From positions 1,612,001 through 1,676,000 of the forward strand of contig JADLZK010004649.1 in assembly GCA_015847255.1 (NCBI GenBank): a stretch of DNA of 64,000 nucleotides, read 5' to 3'. Origin of the DNA: Hyparrhenia diplandra (Eukaryota; Streptophyta; Magnoliopsida; Poales; Poaceae). How positions within the stretch are numbered: the first letter of the stretch is position 1; each line of letters begins with the position of its first letter. This document shows positions 54,901 through 64,000 of the stretch, piece after piece. The notes under the pieces were generated by a model. That model worked only from the letters and a program-made list of their open reading frames with translations, had not been told where the DNA came from and searched no databases. Position numbers and translations under genes: made by a program.

Positions 54901-57010
54901 CACTCCGTCGCCGAGCTTCTCCATGCTCGCTGCCGGCCTCGGTCCCGAGCTCTCCATCGCCCGACTCTCTCGCTGCGCCGCCGAGCCCGGCCACGAGCAC
55001 TCCGTCGTCGAGCTTCTCCATGCATCATTGCTGGCCTCGGTCACGAGCTCTCCGTCGCCGACTCTCTCGGCGGCGCCGCCACCGGGCGACCACGAGCACT
55101 CCGTCGCCGAGCTTCTCCATGCTCGCCTAGGCCTCGGTCCACGAGCTCTCCGTCGGTGACTCTCTCGCGCTCTACCACCGAGCCGGCCACGAGCACTCCG
55201 TCGTCGAGCTTCTCCATGCTCATTCGCGGCCTCGATCCACGGCTCTCGTCGCCGACTCTCTCCGCTGCGCCACCCGAGGCGGCCACGAGCACTCCGTCGT
55301 CGAGCTTCTCCATGCTCATTTGCCGACCTCGGTCCACGAGCTCTCCGTCGCCGACTCTCTCCGTGCTCGCCACCGAGCCCGACCCACGAGCACTCCGTCG
55401 TCGAGCTTCTCCATGCTCCATTTGCCGGCCTCGGCCACGAGCTCTTCCATGCTCTTCGCCACCGAGCCCGGCCACGAGCACTCCGTCGTCGAGCTTCTCC
55501 ATGCTCCGCTGCCGGCCTCGGTCACGAGCTCTCCGTCGCCGACTCTCTCCGCGCTCTGCCACCGAGCCCGGCCACGAGCACTCCGTCGTCGAGCTTCTCC
55601 ATGCTCCGCTGCCGGCCTCGGTCACGAGCTCTCCGTCGCCGACTCTCTCCGCGCTCTGCCACCGAGCCCGGCCACGAGCACTCCGTCGTCGGGCTTCTCC
55701 ATGCTCCATTGCCGGCCCGGTCCACGAGCTCTCCGTCGCCGACCCTCTCGCGCTACGCCATCGAGCCCGACCCACGAGCACTCCGTGAGTCGAGCTTCTC
55801 CATGCTCATGGCTGGCTGGCCTCGATCCACGAGCTCTCCGTCGCCGACTCTCTCCGCCCGCCCGAGGGCCGGCCACGAGCACTCCATCGTCGAGCTTCTC
55901 CATGCTCCGCTGCCGGCCTCGGTCACGAGCTCTCCGTCGCCGACTCTCTCCGCGCTCTGCCACCGAGCCCGGCCACGAGCACTCCGTCGTCGAGCTTCTC
56001 CATGCTCCGCTGTCGGCCTCGGTCACGAGCTCTCCGTCGCCGACTCTCCGGCGCTCCGCCACGAGCGCGGCCCACGAGCACTCCGTCATCGAGCTTCTCC
56101 ATGCTCATTGCGGCCTTGGTCACGAGCCCTCCGTCGCCAACTCTCTCCGCTGCTCGCCACCGAGCGACCACGCGAGCACTCCGTCGTCGAGCTTCTCCAT
56201 GCTCGCCGCCGGCCTCGACCCACGAGCTCTTCCATGCCCTTCGCCCCGAGGGCGACCACGGGCACTCCATCATCGAGCTTCTCCATGCTCCGCCGGCCTC
56301 GGTCCACGAGCTCTCCGTCGTCGACTCTCTCCGCGCTCGCCACGAGGCCCGACCCACGAGCACTCCGTCGTCGAGCTTCTCCATGCTCCATTTGTTGGCC
56401 TCGGTCCACGAGCTCTCCGTCGCCGACTCTCTCCGGCTCTGCGCCACCGAGGCACGGCCCACGAGCACTCCGTCGTCGAGCTTCTCCATGCTCGCTGCCG
56501 GCCTCGGTCACGAGCTCTCCGTCGCCGACTCTCTCGCGCTGCGCCACCGAGGCGACCCACGAGCACTCCGTCGTCGAGCTTCTCCATGCTCCGCTGCCGG
56601 CCTCGGTCCACGAGCTCTCCGTCGTCGACTCTCTCTCGCGCTCCGCCACGAGCCCGACCCACGAGCTCTCCGTCGTCGAGCTTCTCCATGCTCCGCTGCC
56701 GGCCTCGACCCACGAGCTCTTCCATGCTCTTAAGCCAGCGAGCCGGCCGCGAGCACTCCGTCGTCGAGCTTCTCCATGCTCATTTGCGGCCTCGGCCCGA
56801 GCTCTTCCATGCTCTTCGCCCGAGCCCGGCCACGAGCACTCCGTCGTCGAGCTTCTCCATGCTCCTTCTACCGGCCTCGGTCACGAGCTCCCCGTCGCCG
56901 ACTCTCTCCGCGCTGCGCCACCGAGGCCGACCCACGAGCACTCCGTCGTCGAGCTTCTCCATGCTCATTTGCCGACCTCGGTCCGCGAGCTCCCCGCCGT
57001 CGAACTTCTC
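45960..57010 (+). repeat. 11-kb tandem array of a ~100-bp dimeric unit
   Basis: Roughly 105-115 copies of a ~100-bp unit. Each unit has two related halves: one starting CACGAGCACTCCGTCGTCGA and ending CTTCTCCATGCTC, one starting CACGAGCTCTCCGTCGCCGA and ending CTCTCTCCGCGCTC; they agree at 27 of 34 positions. Linkers between them are TTGCCGGCCTCGGTC-like and GCCACCGAGCCCG-like. Unit length varies by small indels. A short recombinant unit (CGAGCTCTTCCATGCTCTTC) appears about 11 times. The unit lacks stop codons in forward frames, so very long open frames (up to 2657 codons, 47815-55788) run through it; these are not evidence of a protein. Rare unit variants recur in the same order at fixed distances, showing higher-order structure. 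Confidence 0.93.
50718..50890 (+). repeat. Array leader, copy 2
   Basis: Second copy of the 45796-45960 block, 4.92 kb downstream, embedded in the array. The first units after it carry the same rare variants as those after copy 1, in the same order: ATGAGCACTCC, then GGTCATGAGCTC, then GTCGGCC before GACTCTC. Confidence 0.85.
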
Positions 57011-57565
57011 CAAGCTCTTCACCAACAAGCCCACGGCCGAGCCGGACCCACGAGCTCTCCCGGCTGAGCTTCCACGAGCCCGGCCCGCCGAGCCCGTCAC
57101 AAACTTCTTCGAGCTCTTCACCGACGAGCTTTGCGAGCTTCCGCCACATTCAAGGCTCGACATCGATCGCTCATGCAAGCGTGCTCGCTCGACACGTGCA
57201 AGAGCTCCGCTAACAATCGTGTCACCAACACCGAAGCATCGAACAGCTACGTCTCTTTCACCCTTAACGTACATCGCAAATTACCGTCCAATGCAAAAAC
57301 TTGTGCAAACATTGGATCCTTTTATTTTTCGGCTGTTGAGCAGCGGTCGCCCTTTACCTCTCAGCGGGCGACCCTTGCTCGGGGGCTACGAGGGGGAGGC
57401 GCACACCCCAAGTTTTTTACCAACTTTTTTTCACAAAATATACTATGATCACACTGATCCGTTCGGGTATTGTTTGCTCTCTTTCTTATCGGGAACATCG
57501 TCCGACTAAGGCTGGAAGTCGAAATCCACGGGGCATGGCGCGGCGCCCATCGATCTCCTACGCCC
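57011..57565 (+). other. Spacer after the array
   Basis: It begins with degenerate half-unit-like phrases (GAACTTCTCCAAGCTCTTCA, then TTCTTCGAGCTCTTCACC) that look like the ancestral form of the array sequence. Unique DNA follows, including CTTGCTCGGGGGCTACGAGG, a phrase typical of grass Ty3/gypsy 3' regions. No gene is supported. Confidence 0.5.
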
Positions 57566-57566
57566 C

Positions 57567-58870
57567 CGCACGATCATGCCCGGGGTTCGAAGGGCCGCGA
57601 GGGTTTGGCGGCCGCCATGGGCCAACCCGGCGAGACACGTCGACGGGCGCCCGGCGGCCTATGTCTGTCGCGCCGGCGCCGACGGGCTCAGCGACTTGTG
57701 CTTGAGCCGCGGTGCATCGAATCAACCTTTGATTTCCTCTACGATGAGGAGGCGGCGAGCCCTCGGGATCTCTCAAGATCTCGAGAATTATAGAGGTTGA
57801 GGCACCGGAACATGAGGTCGATCCACTAGGCGATCGACGAGCGGTGACGAGCTCGGGCCTCACTCGAGCTACCCGCTAGTAACTCACCGAGCACCTCATC
57901 TCGGCCACCGCGGGTAAGATGAGGCACAAGCTCACCCCACCTCTCCGAGAGAGAGCGGGAATGGGGGCAAACGAAAAACGACTCGGCTCCACGAGCGAGC
58001 TACACGATCATGCCCGGGGGTTCGAAGGGTGGCCCACCGAGGGTTCGACGACCGCCATGGGCTAACCGGCGAGGGACCGCGTCGGCAGGCGCGCCGAGCG
58101 GCCTATGTGCGTGATGCCGGCGCCGCGAGCTCAGCGACTGCGGCTTGAGTCGCCCGGTGCATCGAATCGACCTTTGATTTCCTCACGATGAGGAGCGACG
58201 AGCCCTCGGGATCTCCGAAGATCTCGAGAATTATAGAGGTTGAGGCACCGGAACATGAGGTCGATCCACTAGGCCGATCGGGCGAGCGAGTGACGAGCTC
58301 GGGCCTCACTTTCGAGCTACCCGCTAGTAACTCACGAGAGCACCTCATCTCGGCCACCGAGGTAAGATGAGGCACGAGCTCACCCACCTCTCCGCGAGAG
58401 AGCGAATGGGAGCAGCGAAAAAAAGCGACTCGGCTCCACGGCAAGCTACACACGATCATGCCGAGGGTTCGAAGGCTGGCCCGCCGGGGTTCGGCCGGTC
58501 GCCTTGGGCGCCGAGTGAGGACACGTCGACGGGCGCCCGGCGGCCTATGTCGTGCGCCTGCGAGTGCCGGGAGCTCGGCGACCCGTGCTTTCGAGTCGCG
58601 GTGCATCGAATCGACCTTTGATTTCCTCTCGGCCGAGGAGGCGACGAGCCCTCGGGATCTCGAAGATCTCGAGAATTATAGAGGTTGAGGCACCGGGGAA
58701 CATGAGGTCGATCCACTAGGCGATCGGGCGAATGGGCGGTGAGCTCGGGCCTCACTTGAGCTACCCGCTAGTAACTCACCGAGCACCTCATCTCGGCCAC
58801 CGAGGGTAAGATGAGGCACGAGCTCACCCCACCTCTCCGGGGAGCAGAATGGGAGCAGCGAAACAACGAC
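57567..58870 (+). repeat. Three tandem copies of a ~440-bp repeat
   Basis: Units start near 57567, 58009 and 58454 with CACGATCATGCCC. Shared phrases include GAGAATTATAGAGGTTGAGG, TCGATCCACTAGGC and ACCCGCTAGTAACTCAC. The copies differ by many small indels. Function unknown; it is unrelated to the 100-bp array. Confidence 0.9.
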
Positions 58871-59284
58871 TCAAAGCGAGAGTCAAGGCGAACTCGCCTA
58901 TCGACTCAAAATGCAAGCCTCGGGGCTACACCCCGACGGTGCGCTAGCGCATCTTCGGGGAATGGGAGCGAACACAACGGCGATCCACGGCGACCTCGAC
59001 CTCGGCCTTAAGCGCATGAGGGAGAATCCATGTCCCCAAACGCTCGAGGGCCATCGAGCCACGGCTCACCCTCTCCACGGGCAACCATGGGGAAACGAAG
59101 CGAAAAACGAATCAATTAAAGCCTCCGCGGGAACTTCCGTTCCCCGGGCCTCGAGCGGCTACACTGCGGGTGCGCTTCGCGGCAGCCCCGCGGACAAAGT
59201 CAACCCGAGCATGGCCCCTATCCTCACCACGATCTCGAGGTCATCGCTGGAGGAGACTCCGTCTCCCCCGGGCCTCGGGGGCTT
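58871..59284 (+). other. GC-rich 3' tail of the inner element and polypurine-type tract
   Basis: It contains two related phrases (CCTCGGGGCTACACCCCGAC and CCTCGAGCGGCTACACTGCG) and ends in GGGCCTCGGGGGCTTC directly before the 3' LTR, as expected of a plus-strand primer region. Confidence 0.55.
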
Positions 59285-60657
59285 CGTGGGATACCTATAT
59301 CGGGGTACCCCAAAACATACGACTAATCACGGCAAAACCCAAGCGGCACTCGGCCTAGATCGGCATCAACAGCGAGCTCGGCCCACGGTGGTACTTCCGC
59401 CTCACGCGAGCACGAGCTCCTCCTCGCAAGAGCTCATAAGCGGAGACCGAGCTCGTGCCGCATCCCGACTCCGACTCACACGATCCCTAAGCTCCGAGTT
59501 CGGGACGGGTCTCCGAGCTCCGAGCCGGAGCCTGTCTCGCCCGGGGCGACACGCATGACCTCCACGGGTCTCCGAGCTCCGAGCTCGGGAGCCCACGCTC
59601 TCAGGGGCGTCACGTACAACTTACCCAAGTTCCACGACTAGGGAGCTCACGGTCCCCTACAGATCCCGACTCGCGGTCCCCCGTAACGCACGACCTCACG
59701 AGTTCGAGGTCCGAGCTCGGCTACTCGCGATCCCGACAAGGCGACCTCCGTCAAGCTCCGACTCGACCCGACTCGCGGTTCACGGAACGCCACGACCTCA
59801 CGAATTCCGAGCTCAGCGCTCCGCCATTTCGCGATCCCGACAAGGCGACCTCCGTCATGCTCGACTCGACCCGGCTCGCGGTTCCTCGGAACGCCGCGAC
59901 CCACGAGTTCGAGCTCGAGCTTCGGCTACTCGCGATCCGACAAGGCGACCTCCGTCAAGCTCCGACTCGTCAGCGACCTCTTGGCGTACAATCCCGCATC
60001 GCGCGGCCGTGAAGACTGCAGCGACACACCTCCGACTAGCACGACCTCGAGCTCGAAGCGACATCCCACCACGTCGCATGCCGCCAACCGCTACGACGAC
60101 AAAGACATCAGCGGGGCCGTCCGGCGAGGCAGCGTTCCTACTACAATCGCGGCGGGGCATGGGGGACGCGACTTCACCCATCCCGGAATCTCGCGACGGC
60201 GGCGACCAAGCGCGGACGGGACACGGAACAAGCCCACGGCGACGATCGTGAAAGCGTCACGACCTATGGGTCCCTCGTCATTTTGCACTTTACCCCTTCT
60301 ATTTTGTGTTCTTCTCCCCTTTAGTCCCTCCCTTGTGACTATAAAAGGGAGGCCGATACCTGAGGAGAAGAAGAGGTTCGACCTCTCAACTCTCTCACAC
60401 GAAACATTACAATCTCTACTCCCACACACCAGAGACTTGGGAGCCGGCCTCCCTCTCTCGACATGCTTGTATCCTCCCTATACGAGCCCTTGAGCTCGGA
60501 CATAGTGACTCCGGCGGAGACCGGACTAGGGCACCGATTTGCCCGAACCAGTATAAACCTTGCGTCTTCATGTCCCTTGAGCTAGGCCATCGAGCTCCAC
60601 ACGAGCCATACGATCGTCTTTGTAATGCGTGGTATACCCCGATATTAGACCACGGCG
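59285..60657 (+). repeat. 3' LTR of the inner element
   Basis: Matches the 5' LTR throughout, with TATAAAAG at 60340-60347 and the same ~100-bp internal repeats (about 59710-59975). The first base is C where the 5' LTR has T. The target duplication GTACC follows at 60658-60662. Confidence 0.88.
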
Positions 60658-61460
60658 GTACCCACGCCCTAATAGTCCACAATGTTCTCGATGAGCGGAG
60701 GTCATTCAATCCAAAGTCCCCTCTGTCGGAGGGGATACAGACGACACCGTGGCCAGTAAGGTACAAACCCACCCAGCTCCCAAGGTTCAACGGCAGAACC
60801 GACCCACATCAATTCATAATGAGCTATGAGGCGGCAGTGGCATCGGCAGGGGGCAATGATGCAGTACTGGCGAAGGCCTTCATCATAGCCGTCGAAGGTG
60901 ATGCCCTAGCATGGTACTCCATGCTTAAACCCAACACCATATACTCATGGGAAAATCTCGAGACAAAATCTTGGGAAAACTTCAAAGGGCTTGTCATCCG
61001 GTCCCTCACGTCCATGGACTTGTTCCAATGCAAGCAAGGGCACAACGACGCCCTAAAAGATTACCTCGAGAGATTCTCGTAGCTCAAAGCAAAGCGCCCA
61101 ACAACTAGGACCAAGTTGCAATAGATGCGGCGATAAGAGGCCTCCGCGCGGGACCGTTCGCCCGGGGAGCTTGCAAGAAAGAAACCGAAGACCATGCGGG
61201 AGCTCTGTGAACAATTCGAGATCCGGATTCGTTCGGATGACGACTTCGAAAAAGATTAGATGAGCGAGAATCAAGATAGGCAACAATCCAAAGGTAACAA
61301 GAGAAACCAACGGCGGGAACCTCGCAAAAGGAGGTCACGGACAACGGGTCCTAGCGCTCGACCAGCACTGGGAGGCAAATCAGCCGCAAAACACACAGGG
61401 AGCAAGACCCGAAACCCCCAGAAACCATATCAAGGCAAAGGGCCCGGAAAGAGCTAGAAC
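60658..61460 (+). pseudogene. gag remainder of the outer element
   Basis: Downstream of the inner element the gag frame resumes with HALIVHNVLDERRSFNPKS. It continues through the capsid-like retrotransposon-gag region: FNGRTDPHQFIMSYEAAV, then EGDALAWYSMLKPNTIYSW and KDYLERFS, with a stop at 61082. A further segment (61260-61457) is basic and Gln/Arg-rich, and a one-sided zinc-knuckle-like CAIHGEEKGHF follows after a stop. Stops between these parts show decay. Confidence 0.8.
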
Positions 61461-61949
61461 AGAAAGCCGAGAAAACAATTTTGTGCCATACATGGCGAAG
61501 AAAAGGGGCACTTCACAAGAGGCCCTGTCATCCAACAAGAAAGAGACAAAGCACTGAAGGCGAGGAAGCGGCCGACCTCCGCCCAACCCTCCTCCGCAAC
61601 CAACGAGAGAAGTCAACGGTGCCTATACTTACCCACGCACAGAACCTCCACTAAACCAAACCCAATACCGGCAATATTGCCCTATATACCCATCCCTTAC
61701 ATCCAATCGAGATACATCCATCTACCATCGCAAATGCGTATTACCCCAACTTCCTACCGGCATGGAGACCTTCGCCTCCACCACCGACACCGACGACAAA
61801 CTACTCATCCGAATCCAGCATGTCTTATCCCAATTCAGGCAACACCTAAGCTCGTCAAAGCAGGCCAGAACCTCAACACTCAAACAGGCGGCTTAATAGC
61901 CAAATTTCAATACGCATTTACCACTTCCGCGGGCCCCACCTAGTGCTCC

Positions 61950-62577
61950 TATGAAAAATGAGCCAAGCCCGGAAAACCAATACAACCCCCACACGCCACT
62001 CCCGACCATCAGAATGATAATGCCCATAGCCGGAGGATCCTCTTTGGAACATGAAACCAAAAGGCAAAAAAGGGATCATCTCCGCTTGGTCAACAACATA
62101 GCCGTCCAGCCGGTAGTCAGATTCGGCGAGTGGTACAAAACCCCAATCACCTTTTCAGAAGAAGACCTCAAACTGGAAAGTTACCCTCATGTGGACGCGA
62201 TGGTAATCAAAGCAAACATAGCAACTTTGGGTGATGGCGAGTCGCGATCAATAAAGCTCGCCCGATATCATCTTCGTTAATGCCTTCGATAAATGAAGTT
62301 CAACATAAATCATCTGCAACCCTCGGACTCACCTCTCATAGGTTTCGGAGGTAGGCAAGTCCAAGCACTGGGAAAAATATCCCTCCCAGTCTCCTTCGGA
62401 CACCTAGAGAACGCGAGGACTGAATACATAACCTTCGACATTGTCGATGTCTACTCCCCATACAATGCAATATTTGGCAGAGGTTTCGCCAACAAGTTCA
62501 ATGCCGCAATCCATATGGGCTACTTGTGTATGAAAATCCCAGCACTTCACGGAGTCATCACCATATATGGAAGCTAA
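61950..62577 (+). pseudogene. Aspartic protease region of the outer element
   Basis: Frame 61951-62280 gives VRFGEWYKTPITFSEEDLKL and DAMVIKANIA. The next frame (62293-62577) gives SPLIGFGGRQVQALGKISLP and YNAIFGRGFANKF, which are typical of Ty3/gypsy retropepsins. Between them, near 62240-62290, the expected D-x-G-S-S active-site stretch is shortened and out of frame; only the SS and DIIFVNAF part can be traced, so the catalytic Asp is not visible. Confidence 0.75.
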
Positions 62578-62768
62578 AAGGAAGCCAGGAACATAGAAAG
62601 GGCTATATACAAGGCACATAGAAATATCAACTCCGTGCAAGCGAAGAACACAGACCCTGAACCACCCGACATGGTCAAGGGGCAGACAAGTGCAAAAGGG
62701 CAGGAAAAGGTGAAAAGATAAGAATAGACGAAGATCCTGAGCACAAGTTAACAATCGGCGCCAATCTT

Positions 62769-63792
62769 TTGACCGAAGAAGAAACAGAATTAGCGAAGCT
62801 TCTGATAAAAAACAAGAACATCTTCGCTTGGTCAGCATCAGACCTCAAAGGAGTCGATAGGGACACCATCGAGCACATCCTAGACATCAACCTAAATATG
62901 AAGCCCAAGAAACAGAGGCAAAGAAAGATGTTAGAAGACAGAACACTAGCCGCCCAAGCGGAGGTCGGCGATTGCTTTCGGCGCAAAGGTCATCGAGAGA
63001 AGTCAAATACACAGATTGGCTAGCGAGCGTAGTCTTGGTGCCAAAGAAAACCCTCGGTAAGATGAGGATGTGCATTGATTTCACTGACCTCAACAAAGCA
63101 ACCAAAAAGGACAACTTCCACTTGCCGAGAATAGACACCTCATGTCGATAAAAAGCGGGTTGTCGGAGATTTTCATACGGATTGTTACTCGGGATACCAC
63201 CAAATCGGCTAAGAAAAGAAGATAAGGAAAAACAAGCTTCACCACTCCCTTCAGGACCTATTGCTTTGCAAGAATGCCGGAAGATCTGAAAAATGCTGGG
63301 GCAACGTTCGCCAAAATGACAGGCAAAGTCCTAGTAGGGAAATTGCTCAAAAACATGATCGCATACGTGGACGACTTAATTGTCATGAGCAAAAGAGAAC
63401 AAGACCACATCGCAGACCTCTAAGAAACCTTCGCCAACCTCAAGAAGTCTATACTCAAACTGAACCCTGAAAAGTGTGTGTTCAGTGTGACCAAGGCGAA
63501 GGTGCTCGGATGCATAGTCGGCTCGGAAGGAGTAAAAGCTAATCCCGAGAAAATCAAGGCAATCAGAGACATGGCTGAACCCTCAACAAAGAAAGAAATA
63601 CAGCAACTCACCGGCAGGATCGCAACATTAAACAGGTTCATTTTAAAATCAGCGGAGAGAAGCCTACCATTTTTTGAAGCTCTCCGCGGAGGCGGACAAG
63701 TCCACTGGGGCAAAGAGCAAGCAGAGGCCTTCACCCAACTCAAAGAGTACTGCGAGGAACGGTTGTTGTCGATCCACGGTACCAAACAATGA
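62769..63792 (+). pseudogene. Reverse transcriptase of the outer element
   Basis: The RT starts with LLIKNKNIFAWSASDLKGVD and HILDINLNMKPKKQRQRKML. After frameshifts the traces MRMCIDFTDLNKATKKDNFH and RMPEDLKNAGATFAKM appear, then the catalytic box AYVDDLIVMSK (YVDD codons 63364-63375). The last part, LNPEKCVFSVTKAKVLGCIV and LTGRIATLNRFILKSAERSL, is open. At least three frame changes and stops (for example near 62975, 63150 and 63423) make it non-functional. Confidence 0.85.
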
Positions 63793-64000
63793 AAAACCGC
63801 TACTGTTGTATCTCGCGGCCTCCGACACCATAATCGGCCGATGGCGATCCAACAAAAGCTCGAAGCCAACCGCCTTGTACAATGTGACCCATTTATTATG
63901 TGTCAGAAGCACTATCAGGAGCGAAGATCAACTACACAGAGATAGAAAAAATTGCATATGCGCTAACGCATCCAGGAAACTCAAGCACTACTTCCACTCA
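63793..64000 (+). pseudogene. RNase H start of the outer element, cut by the window end
   Basis: The frame changes near 63790. After it, LLYLAASDTII and KLEANRLVQ resemble the start of the Ty3/gypsy RNase H domain. The rest is outside the window. Confidence 0.6.

Larger units (their letters stand above)
43157..60657 (+). mobile_element. Inner 17.5-kb LARD-like LTR retrotransposon
   Basis: Two ~1.38-kb LTRs in direct orientation (43157-44539 and 59285-60657) are flanked by the 5-bp target duplication GTACC (43152-43156 and 60658-60662). A primer-binding site follows the 5' LTR, and a G-rich polypurine-type tract (GGCCTCGGGGGCTTC) precedes the 3' LTR. Between them no gag, protease, RT or integrase is recognisable. 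Instead there is a GC-rich leader (44540-45790), an 11-kb tandem array, three ~440-bp repeats and a GC-rich tail. It is a large non-autonomous element that must have relied on proteins from another Ty3/gypsy element. The LTRs have diverged by many substitutions and small indels. Confidence 0.85.
42001..64000 (+). mobile_element. Outer Ty3/gypsy LTR retrotransposon, interrupted and truncated by the window
   Basis: Order from left: LTR (42001-42650), primer-binding site, gag N-terminal part (42685-43156), inner nested element (43157-60657), gag remainder, zinc-knuckle region, protease region, reverse transcriptase and the start of RNase H at the window end. The gag-PR-RT-RH order and RT sequence place it in Ty3/gypsy. 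The 3' LTR and any integrase lie outside. Several stops and frameshifts in pol show that it is not autonomous now. Confidence 0.88.

Noticed and set aside
47815..55788. 2657-codon plus-strand open frame
   Set aside because: It runs through tandem units whose lengths are not multiples of three, so no repeating peptide is maintained in one frame. Similar long frames exist in the other forward frames. It reflects a stop-poor repeat, not a gene.
46142..56725. Many minus-strand open frames reading MSMEKLDDGVLV-type peptides
   Set aside because: They are the reverse complement of the same 100-bp unit and break every few units. No independent evidence of coding.
45960..57010. CRISPR-like array
   Set aside because: The units are contiguous, with no unique spacers of constant length, and the context is a plant retrotransposon.

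Overview
The window looks like a grass (Poaceae) nuclear chromosome region. It has cereal-type Bowman-Birk inhibitor and NLR disease-resistance genes with introns, many small DNA transposons with clean target-site duplications (TSDs), nested Ty3/gypsy LTR retrotransposons, and a plastid-DNA insertion. Nothing in the sequence fixes the species.

Layout. 1-2130: a mosaic of plastid DNA (pieces of trnH, rpl2, rps7, psbC, ndhA, ndhI joined in non-plastid order). 2200-6440: intergenic DNA with a GC-rich retroposon-like insertion (2937-4843) and one copy of a duplicated segment (5145-5858). 6445-6986: an apparently intact two-exon Bowman-Birk-type protease inhibitor gene, the best protein-coding gene here. 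7540-12204 (minus): a CC-NB-LRR gene with several frameshifts and a P-loop Lys-to-Glu change; its upstream region is tandemly duplicated. 14024-16250: transposon-like DNA. 17330-28145 (minus): remains of a second, apparently chimeric NLR. Its CC exon (28145-27127) is intact, its NB-ARC/LRR part (22103-19169) is badly decayed, and a retroposon-like insertion sits in the intron. 28279-33943: a tandem segmental duplication whose first copy is split by a 4.05-kb insertion with an 8-bp TSD. 34201-41289: a retroposon-like element, a CACTA element, a hAT element and a Tourist-like element. 41370-42000: the second copy of the segment found upstream of the inhibitor gene.

42001 to the window end is an outer, coding but decayed Ty3/gypsy element (5' LTR, PBS, gag, protease, reverse transcriptase, start of RNase H). 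It is split inside gag by an inner 17.5-kb LTR element (43157-60657, TSD GTACC). The inner element has 1.38-kb LTRs and no recognisable gag-pol. Its body is mostly an 11-kb tandem array (about 45960-57010) of a roughly 100-bp dimeric unit with visible higher-order periodicity (about 4.92 kb, plus a partial 2.55-kb copy), followed by three copies of a ~440-bp repeat. It has the form of a large non-autonomous retrotransposon (LARD-like) carrying a satellite-like array. This is the most unusual structure in the window.

Caution: single-base indels are common, including at homopolymers in the NLR genes and throughout the array. Some breaks could be sequencing or consensus errors rather than biology.
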